Source: Alcanivorax sp.
Lineage (GTDB): Bacteria > Pseudomonadota > Gammaproteobacteria > Pseudomonadales > Alcanivoracaceae
NCBI GenBank assembly: GCA_022565695.1
Contig: JAIUME010000003.1
Span: 1 to 64,000 of the forward strand
Direction: 5' to 3'
Length of the DNA stretch: 64,000 nt
Under the pieces are notes generated by a model that saw only the letters and a program-made list of their open reading frames with translations, did not search any database and was not told where the DNA came from. Position numbers and translations under genes: made by a program. This document shows positions 33,882-42,731 of the stretch, piece by piece (position 1 is the first letter of the stretch; the number at the start of each line of letters is the position of its first letter).

Positions 33882-34561
33882 GTCAGTCACATCATCGTCT
33901 TCGGGATATGGCGGATAACGTTGAACATGCTGCCGTGGATCTCAGGAATCGGGCGCTCTCTGACAAGCCCATGAACTGGCGCGCCTGGTTGCTGATGCTG
34001 GTGGTGCTGGGGCAACTGCTGGTGCTGGCCGGTGTCTATCTCGGCGCCCGCTATCCCCTCTGGGTGGGTGAGGAGGTGACGCTGGAAGTGGTGCCGGTGG
34101 ATCCCCGCGATATGTTCCGTGGTAATTATGCGCGGCTGGAGTATGCGGTCTCCGTAGTGCCGGCGGCGCTGTTCGATGCCGGGGATTCGAACGCCCTGCC
34201 GGCGTTGCGTCGCGGTGAGCGGGTGTATGTGTCCGTGTCCCGGGGCGATGACGGCTTCTGGCATGCGACAGGTTTGTCCCGTGTGCAGCCTGAAGAGGGT
34301 GTGTTTCTCCGTGGGCGGATAGTCTGGTCTTCCGGTGCGTTTTATCGTGTGCGCTATGGCATCGAGGCCTGGTTCGCGCCGAAAGAAAAGGCGCTGGCGC
34401 TGGAGCGGGATCTCGTCAGCGGCGGCGTCGCACGCATCCGGGTGGCACCGGGCGGGCGCGCTGCATTGGCGGCGCTGGAGGCGGATGCTTCTGAGATGGA
34501 GGCCTCTGAAATGGATGCCTCTGAGATAGACAGCCCCGCCTCAGAGGCCGATCCCGGATAG
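33878..34561 (+). CDS. GDYXXLXY-type membrane-anchored protein
   Basis: A 227-residue protein with one membrane helix (about 35-58) and then a periplasmic domain carrying DPRDMFRGNYARLEY. This is the family GDYxxLxY signature with Asn in place of Asp. The C-terminal tail is a threefold 15-bp repeat encoding (D/E)ASEM units. It is coupled to the DUF2157 gene by ATGA. The 3-prime end overlaps the convergent pirin gene by 21 bp. Confidence 0.85.
   Translation: MSQSHHRLRDMADNVEHAAVDLRNRALSDKPMNWRAWLLMLVVLGQLLVLAGVYLGARYPLWVGEEVTLEVVPVDPRDMFRGNYARLEYAVSVVPAALFDAGDSNALPALRRGERVYVSVSRGDDGFWHATGLSRVQPEEGVFLRGRIVWSSGAFYRVRYGIEAWFAPKEKALALERDLVSGGVARIRVAPGGRAALAALEADASEMEASEMDASEIDSPASEADPG
34484..34528 (+). 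repeat. 15-bp coding tandem repeat (three copies)
   Basis: GATGCTTCTGAGATG, GAGGCCTCTGAAATG and GATGCCTCTGAGATA encode DASEM, EASEM and DASEI at the C-terminus of the GDYXXLXY protein. Confidence 0.8.
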
Positions 34562-35236
34562 CAGAAGATAGCTGTCGGGTGAGAGATGGAGGGATACATC
34601 GTGAGCGTGGAACAGGGTGTCTGCCTCAATGCGCACTTGCCCGGTGACGCCCCCGCTGCCTTCCGTTAGACGCGCGGCGCCGTGCACGAGATACCCCAGG
34701 CAATGGCCACCCACCGTGGCCGCCAGCGTGTCGTTTTCCTCCGTGATCATGACATCCAGCCAGTTCGTGTCGGCGGCGGGGGAGGCATCCCCATACACCC
34801 GTGTACGACACCCGGCTTGCGGCTGATGGACGCGGTAATCCGTTGCGGCCGGTGATTGTGCTGGCTGGAACCAGATCTGAATCATGTGATTGAAGCTGTC
34901 GTCGGGATTGACCTCATTGTGGGCGAAGCCGGTGGTGCCAGCCCGTTGTACCTGCACATCCCCCGCTGACAGCACTTGTCCGTCTCCCACACTGCCGCGA
35001 TGCAGCAGGCGTCCGCGTATCAGGCAGGTGACAATATCGATGTTCCGATGGTGGTGTTCGCCGGTGCTGCCGTGGGGGCGAAAGAACGCATCGGCCAGAT
35101 AGACCAGATTGCCGAGCCCTTCACTGGTATCCGCCAGGCGCTTGCCGGTGAACTGTGCCGGGCTCATGACATAGAGCCGTTCTTTCAGGCCTGCGAAGCC
35201 GGTCAGTGGCAGGTCATCCCGGGTGATGATGTGCAT
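34541..35236 (-). CDS. Pirin-like cupin protein
   Basis: A 231-residue bicupin. The metal-binding region reads GEHHHRNIDIVTCLIRG, giving the His-x-His and His ligands of pirins such as E. coli YhhW, a quercetin dioxygenase in vitro. The C-terminal cupin is degenerate. It follows the AraC gene by one base, so they form an operon; the regulator may control it. Confidence 0.88.
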   Translation of the reverse strand: MHIITRDDLPLTGFAGLKERLYVMSPAQFTGKRLADTSEGLGNLVYLADAFFRPHGSTGEHHHRNIDIVTCLIRGRLLHRGSVGDGQVLSAGDVQVQRAGTTGFAHNEVNPDDSFNHMIQIWFQPAQSPAATDYRVHQPQAGCRTRVYGDASPAADTNWLDVMITEENDTLAATVGGHCLGYLVHGAARLTEGSGGVTGQVRIEADTLFHAHDVSLHLSPDSYLLLSGIGL

Positions 35237-35237
35237 G

Positions 35238-36224
35238 TCAGCGCCTCAGTTTGCCTGGTGTGGTGCCGGTCCAGCGACGGAAGGCACGATTGAAGGCGCT
35301 TTGTTCGGAAAATCCCAGCAACAGGGCCACATCGCTGAGCGACAGGGAGGTGTCTGCCAGATACTCCCGCGCCAGTTGGGTGCGTGCCCGATCCAGAAAC
35401 TGTTGCCAACTGATGCCGTGGGCAGTCAGGCGACGCTGCAAGGTGCGTGGTGAGACATGCAGTGCCCTGGCTGCCGTGGGCAATGTCGCGCGGCCCTCGG
35501 CCAGCAAGCGGGGCAGCAATTGCTGCAGGGCGCGATCAAACGCGTCGTTGTCCGGCAACGCCTGCAACAGGGCCTGGGCCTGGCGATCCAGCAGGGCGCG
35601 CAGGGCCGGGTCCCGGTGGGGCATGGGAATGCCCAGGTATTCCGCCGGGAAACGTACCCGCACATGGCTGTTGCCGAACTGCACCGGGCAGCCGAAGAAG
35701 TCATGGTAGGCCTGCTCGTCCCCGGGCCGCTGCGGCGTGCCGGTAAAGGTCACCAGCGAGGGCGGTGGCGGGTTTTCCACCTGACGGCGAAGGAAGGTGA
35801 TCAGCGCGGCGATGGCGACACCGTCGCCCATCTGCCCCAGGAAGCCGGTGGCGCCTTGCCAGCGGATTTCCACCTCATGGCCGGTGGCCATGATCTGGGC
35901 AATGTTGATGCCATAGAACAGTTTCTCGTACCGCTGATAGGCGAGCATGGCTTCGCCCAGCGTCTCCGTGGCCAGCACCAGATAACCGAGCACACCCACA
36001 TGATGGGGCTGCACCCCGGCACCGATGTGCAGCTCCGGCGCCACGGCGGCCGGGCGTAGCGCCACCGCCTTTTCCAGTAACGCCCGCCATTGCGGGCCCG
36101 GAATGATGTCATCCGGCGCGCGCCAGGCCAGTGCGGCACGGATTTCCGGGGCCGGCAGGTTCTCGCGGTCCAGCCAGTCGGTCAGCAATCCGGTCCAGGC
36201 GCCGGTCAGGCGTAGCACACTCAT
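35238..36224 (-). CDS. AraC-family regulator (OruR-like)
   Basis: A 328-residue regulator. The N-terminal domain is of the arabinose-binding type found in OruR-like regulators (VGVLGYLVLATETLGEAMLA). The C-terminal double helix-turn-helix has LHVSPRTLQRRL and SLSDVALLLGFSEQSAFNRAFRRWTG. It is upstream of pirin and divergent from the sterol-desaturase gene, so either may be its target. Confidence 0.92.
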   Translation of the reverse strand: MSVLRLTGAWTGLLTDWLDRENLPAPEIRAALAWRAPDDIIPGPQWRALLEKAVALRPAAVAPELHIGAGVQPHHVGVLGYLVLATETLGEAMLAYQRYEKLFYGINIAQIMATGHEVEIRWQGATGFLGQMGDGVAIAALITFLRRQVENPPPPSLVTFTGTPQRPGDEQAYHDFFGCPVQFGNSHVRVRFPAEYLGIPMPHRDPALRALLDRQAQALLQALPDNDAFDRALQQLLPRLLAEGRATLPTAARALHVSPRTLQRRLTAHGISWQQFLDRARTQLAREYLADTSLSLSDVALLLGFSEQSAFNRAFRRWTGTTPGKLRR

Positions 36225-36355
36225 TCAAGGGCTCTCATGCAGCGTCTGTGATGGGTCTCGTGACGTTGATAGTCAAAAATAAGTCGTCATCTGTCAATAT
36301 GCCGGTGCAGGTTTGACCAACAATGGTGATCATCATGTGACCGGTGGGAGCCACC

Positions 36356-37315
36356 ATGCCTTTTGTCGAAATGATCAATACCATGCTGGCCGACAGCGGC
36401 CTGCTGGCCCTGTGGGACAGAATGCCGGCGTGGCTGGCGCTGGATCTGCGGCAGCTGGTGTTCGTGCTGGCCACACCGTTGTTCATCGGTGTGGCGCTGT
36501 GGGAATACCGGCGTATCCGCCATGACGCGGCACGGATGAATGTGCCGGAGGCGGTGCGCAACTTTCTGCTGGGGGCGGGTTACCAGGTGACGGAGCTGCT
36601 GTTTGCCGGGTTGATCGCGTTTCCGGTCTATACGCTGGCCTATCATTACCGCCTGTTCGACGTGGCGCTGAGCTGGCAGGCGTTGCTGGCGACCTTTATC
36701 GGTGTGGAATTCTGCTTTTACTGGATGCATCGCAGCAGCCACCGGGTGCGCTGGTTCTGGGCCGCACATGTGGTGCATCACTCCTCGCAGCGGATGAATT
36801 TCTCCACGGCGATGCGCCAGAATGCCACCAATATCTTCAATGGCGGCTGGCTGTTCTATGTGCCGTTGGCGGTGCTGGGGCTGAATCCGGTCTGGATCGG
36901 CGTGGTCTTCGCGCTATCGCTGGTGTACCAGTTCTTCATTCACACGACGCTGGTGAACAAGCTGCATCCGGCCATCGAGTTCGTGTTCAACACGCCAAGC
37001 CATCACCGCATGCATCATGGCAAGAATCCGGGCTGCATTGACCGCAATTATGGCGGAGTGCTGATCATCTGGGACCGGCTGTTCGGCACCTTTGTCGAGG
37101 AGCAGGATATGCACGCTATCGAGTATGGCATTACCCGACCGCCGCCACGGGATGATCTGATCACCCTGTGGACGCACGAATATCAGGACATGTTCCGGGA
37201 CATGCGCCAGCCCGGCAGCCTCTGGCGCCGCCTGCAACATCTGTGGCGCGCGCCAGAGTGGGAGCGGAATGAGGCTATTCCTGCACCTCGAAAGTCAGAT
37301 CGGCGGCGCTGCTGA
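36356..37315 (+). CDS. Fatty-acid hydroxylase / sterol desaturase family protein
   Basis: A 319-residue membrane di-iron oxygenase. Histidine clusters are HRSSH, HVVHHSS and HHRMHH, with four or so membrane helices. Substrates in the family include sterols, carotenoids and alkylglycerols; none can be chosen here. ATG 36356 has GGGAG. Its last 41 bp overlap the convergent reductase gene. Confidence 0.9.
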   Translation: MPFVEMINTMLADSGLLALWDRMPAWLALDLRQLVFVLATPLFIGVALWEYRRIRHDAARMNVPEAVRNFLLGAGYQVTELLFAGLIAFPVYTLAYHYRLFDVALSWQALLATFIGVEFCFYWMHRSSHRVRWFWAAHVVHHSSQRMNFSTAMRQNATNIFNGGWLFYVPLAVLGLNPVWIGVVFALSLVYQFFIHTTLVNKLHPAIEFVFNTPSHHRMHHGKNPGCIDRNYGGVLIIWDRLFGTFVEEQDMHAIEYGITRPPPRDDLITLWTHEYQDMFRDMRQPGSLWRRLQHLWRAPEWERNEAIPAPRKSDRRRC

Positions 37316-38504
37316 GACGAGACAGCAACGCGTTGCCCATCAGTGATGCCGGTGTCCAGAAACCACCGGGCACATCGTCGGCAATATCTTTCGCCAGGGA
37401 CGCGGCGGCCTGCCCGAGGAGTTTTGCGGTGGAGCCGTAACCCGGATCGCCTGCGCCGGTAACACGCACTTGCAGCCTGGCGCCGCTGTCGGTTTTGCCG
37501 ACAAAGCGCAGATCGTAGAAGCCGGCTTTCTGGGCGGCCGGGGTCGGGCCTTCGCCGGGCTTGGGCACGACAAACTTCTCCAGCACCCAGCGTGACGGCG
37601 CCAGCGCCGCAGCGGCCAGAAAGGCGCCGGTGCCGGTGGTCAGACCCAGTGCTTTCATGCGGCCGGCAAAGCCTTTGCCGGTGAGCATGGCTTCGTCATA
37701 GCGGAAGTCGTCGCCGTAGGCATTGCCCAGCAGGGCGTTGCTGCGGTGCACGATGCGGGTGTTGATCCCGGCCATCACGAAAGGCCCGGCCCAGGCATCG
37801 AAATCCGCATCGAAGGTTGGCGTGGACACATTGGCCTGGCGCACGGTAAATCCGTGATCGGGCGGGCACAGGGCGTAGGGATTGGACAGCTGCTTGCGCA
37901 AGGCGCTATCGCTGGCGGCTTCGCGGGCCACGTTCATCATGCTCGCAACGGTGCCCCCGGAGGCGCCACCCTTGGCGGCTTTGACGCGCATCTTCACGTC
38001 TGTGCAGGGGGCGCCGAAACGGGCCTGGGCCTGTTGCTGCAGAAAGAAAACCCCGAAGTCGGAAGGAATCGAATCAAAGCCACAGCAGTGCACGATGCGT
38101 GCACCGGAGGCTTTGGCCGCCGCTTCATAGCGGCTGATCATGCGCGGAATCCACTGCACCTCACCGGTCAGATCACAATAGTGGGTGCCGGTGTCGGCGC
38201 ACACCTTGACCAGCGGCTCGCCATACAGGGCGTAGGGCCCCACGGTGGAGACGACCACACGGGTCTGCTGGCACAGCTGGCGCAGGCTGTCTTCGTCAGC
38301 GGCGTCAGCAACGATGACTGGCAGGCTGACGGCCTGGCTGCCCAGGTCACTGCGCACCTGCTCCAGTTTTTCCCGGGAGCGGCCTGCCAGGGCCCATTTC
38401 AGGTCACCGTCGGTGCCGAAGGTGTCTGTCAGATAACGGACAAGAATCTGGCCGACAAAGCTGGTGGCGCCGAACACCACCAGATCAAATTGTGCTGTGC
38501 TCAT
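37275..38504 (-). CDS. Saccharopine dehydrogenase-family reductase (trans-acting enoyl reductase-like)
   Basis: A 409-residue protein with an N-terminal NAD(P)-binding fold LVVFGATSFVGQILVRYL and the family stretches HYCDLTGEVQWIPRMI and HCCGFDSIPSDFGVFFLQ. The closest known relatives by these motifs are mycobacterial trans-acting enoyl reductases and eukaryotic SCCPDH. ATG 38504 has AGGAGT. Probably acts on a lipid or polyketide double bond (inference). A second family member is at 47837-48895. Confidence 0.88.
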   Translation of the reverse strand: MSTAQFDLVVFGATSFVGQILVRYLTDTFGTDGDLKWALAGRSREKLEQVRSDLGSQAVSLPVIVADAADEDSLRQLCQQTRVVVSTVGPYALYGEPLVKVCADTGTHYCDLTGEVQWIPRMISRYEAAAKASGARIVHCCGFDSIPSDFGVFFLQQQAQARFGAPCTDVKMRVKAAKGGASGGTVASMMNVAREAASDSALRKQLSNPYALCPPDHGFTVRQANVSTPTFDADFDAWAGPFVMAGINTRIVHRSNALLGNAYGDDFRYDEAMLTGKGFAGRMKALGLTTGTGAFLAAAALAPSRWVLEKFVVPKPGEGPTPAAQKAGFYDLRFVGKTDSGARLQVRVTGAGDPGYGSTAKLLGQAAASLAKDIADDVPGGFWTPASLMGNALLSRLSSAADLTFEVQE

Positions 38505-38516
38505 GGGGACTCCTGT

Positions 38517-38544
38517 TGGTTTGCCGCATGTGGTTTGCCGCATG
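38517..38544. repeat. Perfect 14-bp tandem duplication
   Basis: TGGTTTGCCGCATG occurs twice in succession between the divergent reductase and thioesterase genes. Confidence 0.85.
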
Positions 38545-38659
38545 GCTGCTAAAAAAGCAACGAGCCGACATGGTACGCCAGATAACGGCCGCTTTCCTGC
38601 ATTGGCCAGCAACTCGCGCTATGCTGGTGCGACGACATGAGAGGAAGAGGACGCCGGGG

Positions 38660-39109
38660 ATGAGCGACTTATTTGAAGATAAGTTCGAAGGTAAGTTTGA
38701 AGGTACGTCTGAAACGACGCCCGAAGGCTTTACACCCCTGTTCCGCAGTAGCCCGTTTACGGACCTGCTCGGGCCGCTCTACAACATGCAGACGGCATCG
38801 GGCCTGATCATCGGCCTGCGTATCGAAGAGAAGCACTGCAATGCCCGCGGGCTGATGCACGGGGGTGTCTTCAGCAGCCTGGCCGATATTGCGCTGGGCT
38901 ATAACGCGGCCTTTTCCACCGACCCACCCACGCCCATGGTGACGGCGAGCCTGACGATCGACTATGCCGGCAGTGCGCGCCTGGGAGACTGGATCGAAGT
39001 GGATACCGATGTGCAGAAGGTTGGCCGCAGCATGGCGTTTGCCAACTGCTATTTCCGTGTTGGTGGTGTGCGTGTGGCACGCGCCAGCGCTGTATTCAAT
39101 GTGCCTTGA
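38660..39109 (+). CDS. PaaI-type hotdog thioesterase
   Basis: A 149-residue acyl-CoA thioesterase. The hotdog core shows NARGLMHGGVFSSLADIALG, with the usual HGG followed by a conserved Asp, and MVTASLTIDYAGSARLGDWIE. The N-terminus holds a 12-bp repeat (three copies, EDKF/EGKF/EGTS). The last codons lie in a 15-bp period tandem duplication (39098-39126). Substrate unknown. Confidence 0.9.
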   Translation: MSDLFEDKFEGKFEGTSETTPEGFTPLFRSSPFTDLLGPLYNMQTASGLIIGLRIEEKHCNARGLMHGGVFSSLADIALGYNAAFSTDPPTPMVTASLTIDYAGSARLGDWIEVDTDVQKVGRSMAFANCYFRVGGVRVARASAVFNVP

Positions 39110-39142
39110 TGGAATGTGCCTTGATGTGTCCTTAGGCGCCTG

Positions 39143-40774
39143 TCAGAAGATGCCCTGCACAAACCACTGTTCGGCGGGTTTTCCTGATGCCTGGCCGGAC
39201 GTCAGGTCCGGGTTGCCATGCCGCAGTCTGAACAACCAGCACAGGCTGCCGCTGGCAGGGTGATGGGCAATGTAGTAATCCCGGGCCGTGCAGCCCGGCA
39301 GGGTGTCCGCATGCCACCACTGGGTGGCCAGTCGCCGATCCGCTAACAACGGCAACAGCGGGCTGCCGCGCCAGCATAATCCGCTCCGCCCACTCTGAGG
39401 CGCCGGTTCCGGTGGATCGAGCAACCACAGGGGTTGCCGGCACCAGGGCGGGTCTGTGCCTGTTCGGGAGGCGCTGCCGGGTGTATCGGCATCTGTGTTG
39501 ATGCGTGCAATGTGTGAGATGTGTGCCAGCGGGTCGTCCTCGCTCTGCGCCAGCTCTGGCAGATGATGGTCTGTGCAGCGCAGACGGCTGAGCTGCAACT
39601 GCGGCAGGCTGGCCAGTTTTTCCAGCAGGGCGATGCCATTGCTGCGGGCACCGGGTTCATGCAGCAGTGTCTCGCTCTCCGCGCTGGCGGCGCAGGGGCG
39701 GGCGCAGGTCAGGGTCAGTTTGAGCACGGGTGCGCGCAGCCGATGCTGTTCCAGGCGCCGCTCGCTGAGGGTCAGCCAGAGACCGGCATCGGCACCGGGG
39801 ACGGCGCGGCGGATAATCAGACTTTCGGCCTCGCCCTGATGATCCTGCAACTGCCAGCGAATGGCGCGAGTCGCCTGGTGACGCCAACGCAGGTAGTCGC
39901 TCAGGGCCAGCAACTGCTGCTGCATGACCGGCAACAGGTGTTGGCTGGCGCTGACGGCGTCGGCAAATTCGGTGCTGATCTGAAAGCGTTCCGGTGCCGG
40001 CAGTGACACACGTGGGTCCGGGCGCTCGCCCAGCAGTTGCTCACACCACAGCAGCAGTGCCTTGCCGAAGCGTTTGCCCAGTGCCTGTCGAGGCAGTGCC
40101 AGCAGATCGCCCAGTGTGCGAAAGCCCGGTGTCTGTAGCGCCTCTCGCAATGGTTGTGCCAGCGCCAGTGACGCGATGTCTTGTTGCAGCAGCGCGCTGC
40201 AGAACGTGGCGCGGTAGGCGTTGATATCCTCGGTCTGTTCCGCAGCGCGCAGGGTTTGCAGGCTGACGTCGGCGGGGGCATGGCTGAGCTGCCAGGCTGC
40301 CAGGGGAGTATGGCCCAGGCCGGTGCGCCAGGTATGACCGCTGGCAGCCAGTCGGGCATGCAGGGCCACCAGCAGGTTTTCGCTGCCCTGGAACAGACGC
40401 AGACTGCCGCCGATGTCCAGCAACAGCCCGGCATCTCCCAGTTCATCATCGGGCGGGCGCGGTGCATACAGGCTGACGCCGGGCGTAAAGCGCAGCAGCT
40501 GCCAGCCCAGTTGCTGCAGGTATTGCTGTTCCCGGACCGGGTCCCGTTCTGTCAGTTGCAGGTTATCCGCCAGTGCATGGGCCGTGGCCAGTTTCATCCC
40601 GGGCACCAGCCCCAGCGCCTGGCTTTGCGGGCAGCAACGGTGAATGCGCTGCTGCAGGACAATGGCGCGGGGAGGTGCCGGGTCCGGGAGTGAGTGGCTG
40701 ACGTGGCAGCGGATCTCCAGCGGCCACTGGGGCAGGCGCACCGCGCACCATAAAGGACGAGGCGAGCGGGTCAT
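39143..40774 (-). CDS. imuB: SOS mutagenesis protein ImuB (Y-family polymerase-like)
   Basis: A 543-residue Y-family relative that acts as the hub of the mutasome, binding the sliding clamp and DnaE2. The palm and finger regions are recognisable (CPQSQALGLVPGMKLATAHAL, LLLDIGGSLRLFQG), but the catalytic acids of true Y polymerases are not in place, as known for ImuB. ATG 40774 with GAGGAG follows the imuA stop by 16 bases. Its LexA control comes from the imuA promoter. Confidence 0.92.
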   Translation of the reverse strand: MTRSPRPLWCAVRLPQWPLEIRCHVSHSLPDPAPPRAIVLQQRIHRCCPQSQALGLVPGMKLATAHALADNLQLTERDPVREQQYLQQLGWQLLRFTPGVSLYAPRPPDDELGDAGLLLDIGGSLRLFQGSENLLVALHARLAASGHTWRTGLGHTPLAAWQLSHAPADVSLQTLRAAEQTEDINAYRATFCSALLQQDIASLALAQPLREALQTPGFRTLGDLLALPRQALGKRFGKALLLWCEQLLGERPDPRVSLPAPERFQISTEFADAVSASQHLLPVMQQQLLALSDYLRWRHQATRAIRWQLQDHQGEAESLIIRRAVPGADAGLWLTLSERRLEQHRLRAPVLKLTLTCARPCAASAESETLLHEPGARSNGIALLEKLASLPQLQLSRLRCTDHHLPELAQSEDDPLAHISHIARINTDADTPGSASRTGTDPPWCRQPLWLLDPPEPAPQSGRSGLCWRGSPLLPLLADRRLATQWWHADTLPGCTARDYYIAHHPASGSLCWLFRLRHGNPDLTSGQASGKPAEQWFVQGIF

Positions 40775-40800
40775 GTCATGGCTCCTCATGTCACGGCTCC
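40771..40800. repeat. 15-bp tandem duplication at the imuA/imuB junction
   Basis: TCATGTCATGGCTCC is followed by TCATGTCACGGCTCC. It duplicates the imuB ribosome binding site and start region. Confidence 0.75.
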
Positions 40801-41774
40801 TCTGCCGAGGCGGCACGGCGTCGTTGTCGCTTGACTGGCGAGGCAGCAGGCCGGCTGTCTGCCGGTACCGGCTTTGTCGGTGAGGGGGTCGTCGGTGAGG
40901 GAGTCGTCAGTGAAGCAGACGGTATATCAAGTGCCAGGGCGGGCTCTGGCAGTTGTTTGACCGGGGTGCCCAGACGATAGATCGCCGGTTCAGGCTCGGG
41001 GGGCTCCGCATGGGGGCGGGGCGCCTGCGGGCGTATCGGGGCGGCAACGGTCTGCGCCAGGGGCGCTGGCAGGCCGGCAGCGCGGCCCCCGGGATGCCGC
41101 AAGGCGTCCGGTCGCCAGGGCAGGGTGATCTGCTGACCGGCCCAGCCGCCAGGCTGTTTGAGCACGGTAAGACGGGCTTCATCGAGGGGGCTGTTGTGTG
41201 CCCCCGGCAGCGCTTGCCAGTGCAGGCGCAGTGGCGCCGGGGAGCCCTGTTGGCTGAAGCGCTGGTCGCGAATCAGCGTCAACCAGCAGCGGCCTTGCTG
41301 CGCGGCCAGATGCAGACGGCGCAGATGGCGGGGGTCTTTCAGGCTGGCGGGTGCCCAGAAGACCAGGGCGCTGACACTGTCCGAGGCGGCGGCTTCCAGG
41401 CAGGCGCGCAACACATGGCGGTCCTCGCCGCTACTGCGAATCACCAGCAGCCGTGTGATATCGACGCCGGCCCGGCGCAGGGCTGCGGCATTGGGCCGGG
41501 CTGGCGGGTTGGCCAGGATGATCATGCCGCTGTCGACACGGGCCAGTGCCGGCAACAGCAAGCGCAATAATCCGGGGTTGGGGGTCGGGCTGAGTAATTC
41601 GGTGAGCCCCTGTGCGGGCCAGCCGCCGTGATGCAGGGCCTGATCCAGCGCGCTGACGCCGGTCTGCCACACCGGTGGTGCAGCATCGGGCAGGGCGTCG
41701 CGCCCCCGCCAGATATCGGCACGGTGCAGCAGTTCATGGAGCGTGTCAGGGGGCGTGGCGATCTGGTTTGTCAT
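40791..41774 (-). CDS. imuA: SOS mutagenesis protein ImuA
   Basis: A 327-residue RecA-like protein without an intact Walker A motif. The start of the core reads WQTGVSALDQALHHGGWPAQGLTELL, with SGMIILANPPARPNAAAL later. The C-terminal 90 residues are Pro/Thr/Ser-rich and contain a 15-bp repeat (40876-40905, coding TTPSP units). First gene of the imuAB operon, with a LexA box 11 bp before the start. Known role: with ImuB and DnaE2, damage-induced mutagenesis. Confidence 0.92.
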   Translation of the reverse strand: MTNQIATPPDTLHELLHRADIWRGRDALPDAAPPVWQTGVSALDQALHHGGWPAQGLTELLSPTPNPGLLRLLLPALARVDSGMIILANPPARPNAAALRRAGVDITRLLVIRSSGEDRHVLRACLEAAASDSVSALVFWAPASLKDPRHLRRLHLAAQQGRCWLTLIRDQRFSQQGSPAPLRLHWQALPGAHNSPLDEARLTVLKQPGGWAGQQITLPWRPDALRHPGGRAAGLPAPLAQTVAAPIRPQAPRPHAEPPEPEPAIYRLGTPVKQLPEPALALDIPSASLTTPSPTTPSPTKPVPADSRPAASPVKRQRRRAASAEEP

Positions 41775-41784
41775 GGCCTCAGAA

Positions 41785-41804
41785 TACTGTCTATATGGAC
41801 AGTA
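41785..41804. promoter_or_regulatory. LexA (SOS) box of imuAB
   Basis: TACTGTCTATATGGACAGTA is nearly identical to the E. coli SOS box and to the one at 31130. It lies 11 bases before the imuA start. Confidence 0.95.
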
Positions 41805-41821
41805 TTTCAAGAGGCGTCAGG

Positions 41822-42286
41822 CTACGGCCAGCTACAAAAGGGGGTCTGACTGAGCTGGCTGTTGTAATAGCGGGCATCCCCGGTGACTTCTTCGCCGATC
41901 CACGCGGGCAGCTCGAAGGCGTCATCTTCATGGTTCAGCTCGATCTCGGCCACAATCAGGCCGTCGTTATCGCCATGGAACACATCCACTTCCCAGACAT
42001 GCTCTCCGGCGGGCAGGCGATAACGGGTCTTCTCGATGCGCCCGGCAGAACACAGTGCCAGCATTTCGAGGGCGTCTGCCACGGGCACCGTGTATTCGAA
42101 CTCTGCCCGGCGCGCGCCATCGTTGCGGCCCTTGACGGTGAGCCAGGCCTGATCGCCCTGAATGCGCACCCGCACCGTGGCCTCCGGGGTGTGGCTCAGA
42201 TAGCCCTGGCGCAGCGTCAGGCCGGGCTGGTTTGCCAGCATGGCGGTATTGCGGACCAGGAATTTGCGTTCGATTTCCATGCCCAT
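41822..42286 (-). CDS. CYTH-domain protein (triphosphate tunnel enzyme)
   Basis: A 154-residue single-domain protein. The N-terminal EIERKFLV motif, alternating basic strands (TVRVRIQGDQAWLTVKG) and EIEL/E residues of the tunnel are those of CYTH enzymes, which often hydrolyse inorganic triphosphate. Start at 42286 or 42280 (MEIERKF). It is downstream of Blc and DUF4279 genes in the same direction. Confidence 0.92.
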   Translation of the reverse strand: MGMEIERKFLVRNTAMLANQPGLTLRQGYLSHTPEATVRVRIQGDQAWLTVKGRNDGARRAEFEYTVPVADALEMLALCSAGRIEKTRYRLPAGEHVWEVDVFHGDNDGLIVAEIELNHEDDAFELPAWIGEEVTGDARYYNSQLSQTPFCSWP

Positions 42287-42311
42287 GATCTGTTGTTCCT
42301 CATTTCTGCGG

Positions 42312-42731
42312 TCAGGCGTCAGGCGCTGCGGGGCTGGCGTCGAGTCCCAGCTGATCGAATGTCAGTGTAAGCGAAAGCGCCCGGTAGCGGTCCATCAGTT
42401 CGCCCGGCAGATAGAAATCCGGATCATCCATGAAAAAATAGTGAGACACGCCGATACCACAGCGGTAGCGCTGGCGCAGGGCGGTGAGGTTGTCACCCAG
42501 CGCTTCCAGTTTGCTCAGCAGTGCTTCGAAGTGTTCACGGTGGCTGGCGTGCTGGTCCAGATTGCTGGCCAGTATCCAGCGATTCTCCATGCGCCGTGCT
42601 TCCGGGGTCAGCGCGCTGTACGACTCTCCCTGGCGCCAGATGTCGTCCGGTGTGCGATCAGCGATCCGGGTAATCACATCGGGGTCGTCGTCGAAGCCGA
42701 ACACGGCAAAATACACGTGGTGCTCAATCAT
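42312..42731 (-). CDS. DUF4279 protein
   Basis: A 139-residue cytosolic protein with features of DUF4279: VYFAVFGFDDDPDVITRIAD at the start and SNLDQHASHREHFEALLSKL in the middle. Function unknown. Four-base overlap with the lipocalin gene. Confidence 0.8.
   Translation of the reverse strand: MIEHHVYFAVFGFDDDPDVITRIADRTPDDIWRQGESYSALTPEARRMENRWILASNLDQHASHREHFEALLSKLEALGDNLTALRQRYRCGIGVSHYFFMDDPDFYLPGELMDRYRALSLTLTFDQLGLDASPAAPDA

Noticed and set aside
40876-40905. Tandem repeat as a sign of a broken imuA
   Set aside because: The 15-bp repeat keeps the frame and only lengthens a Pro/Thr-rich tail.
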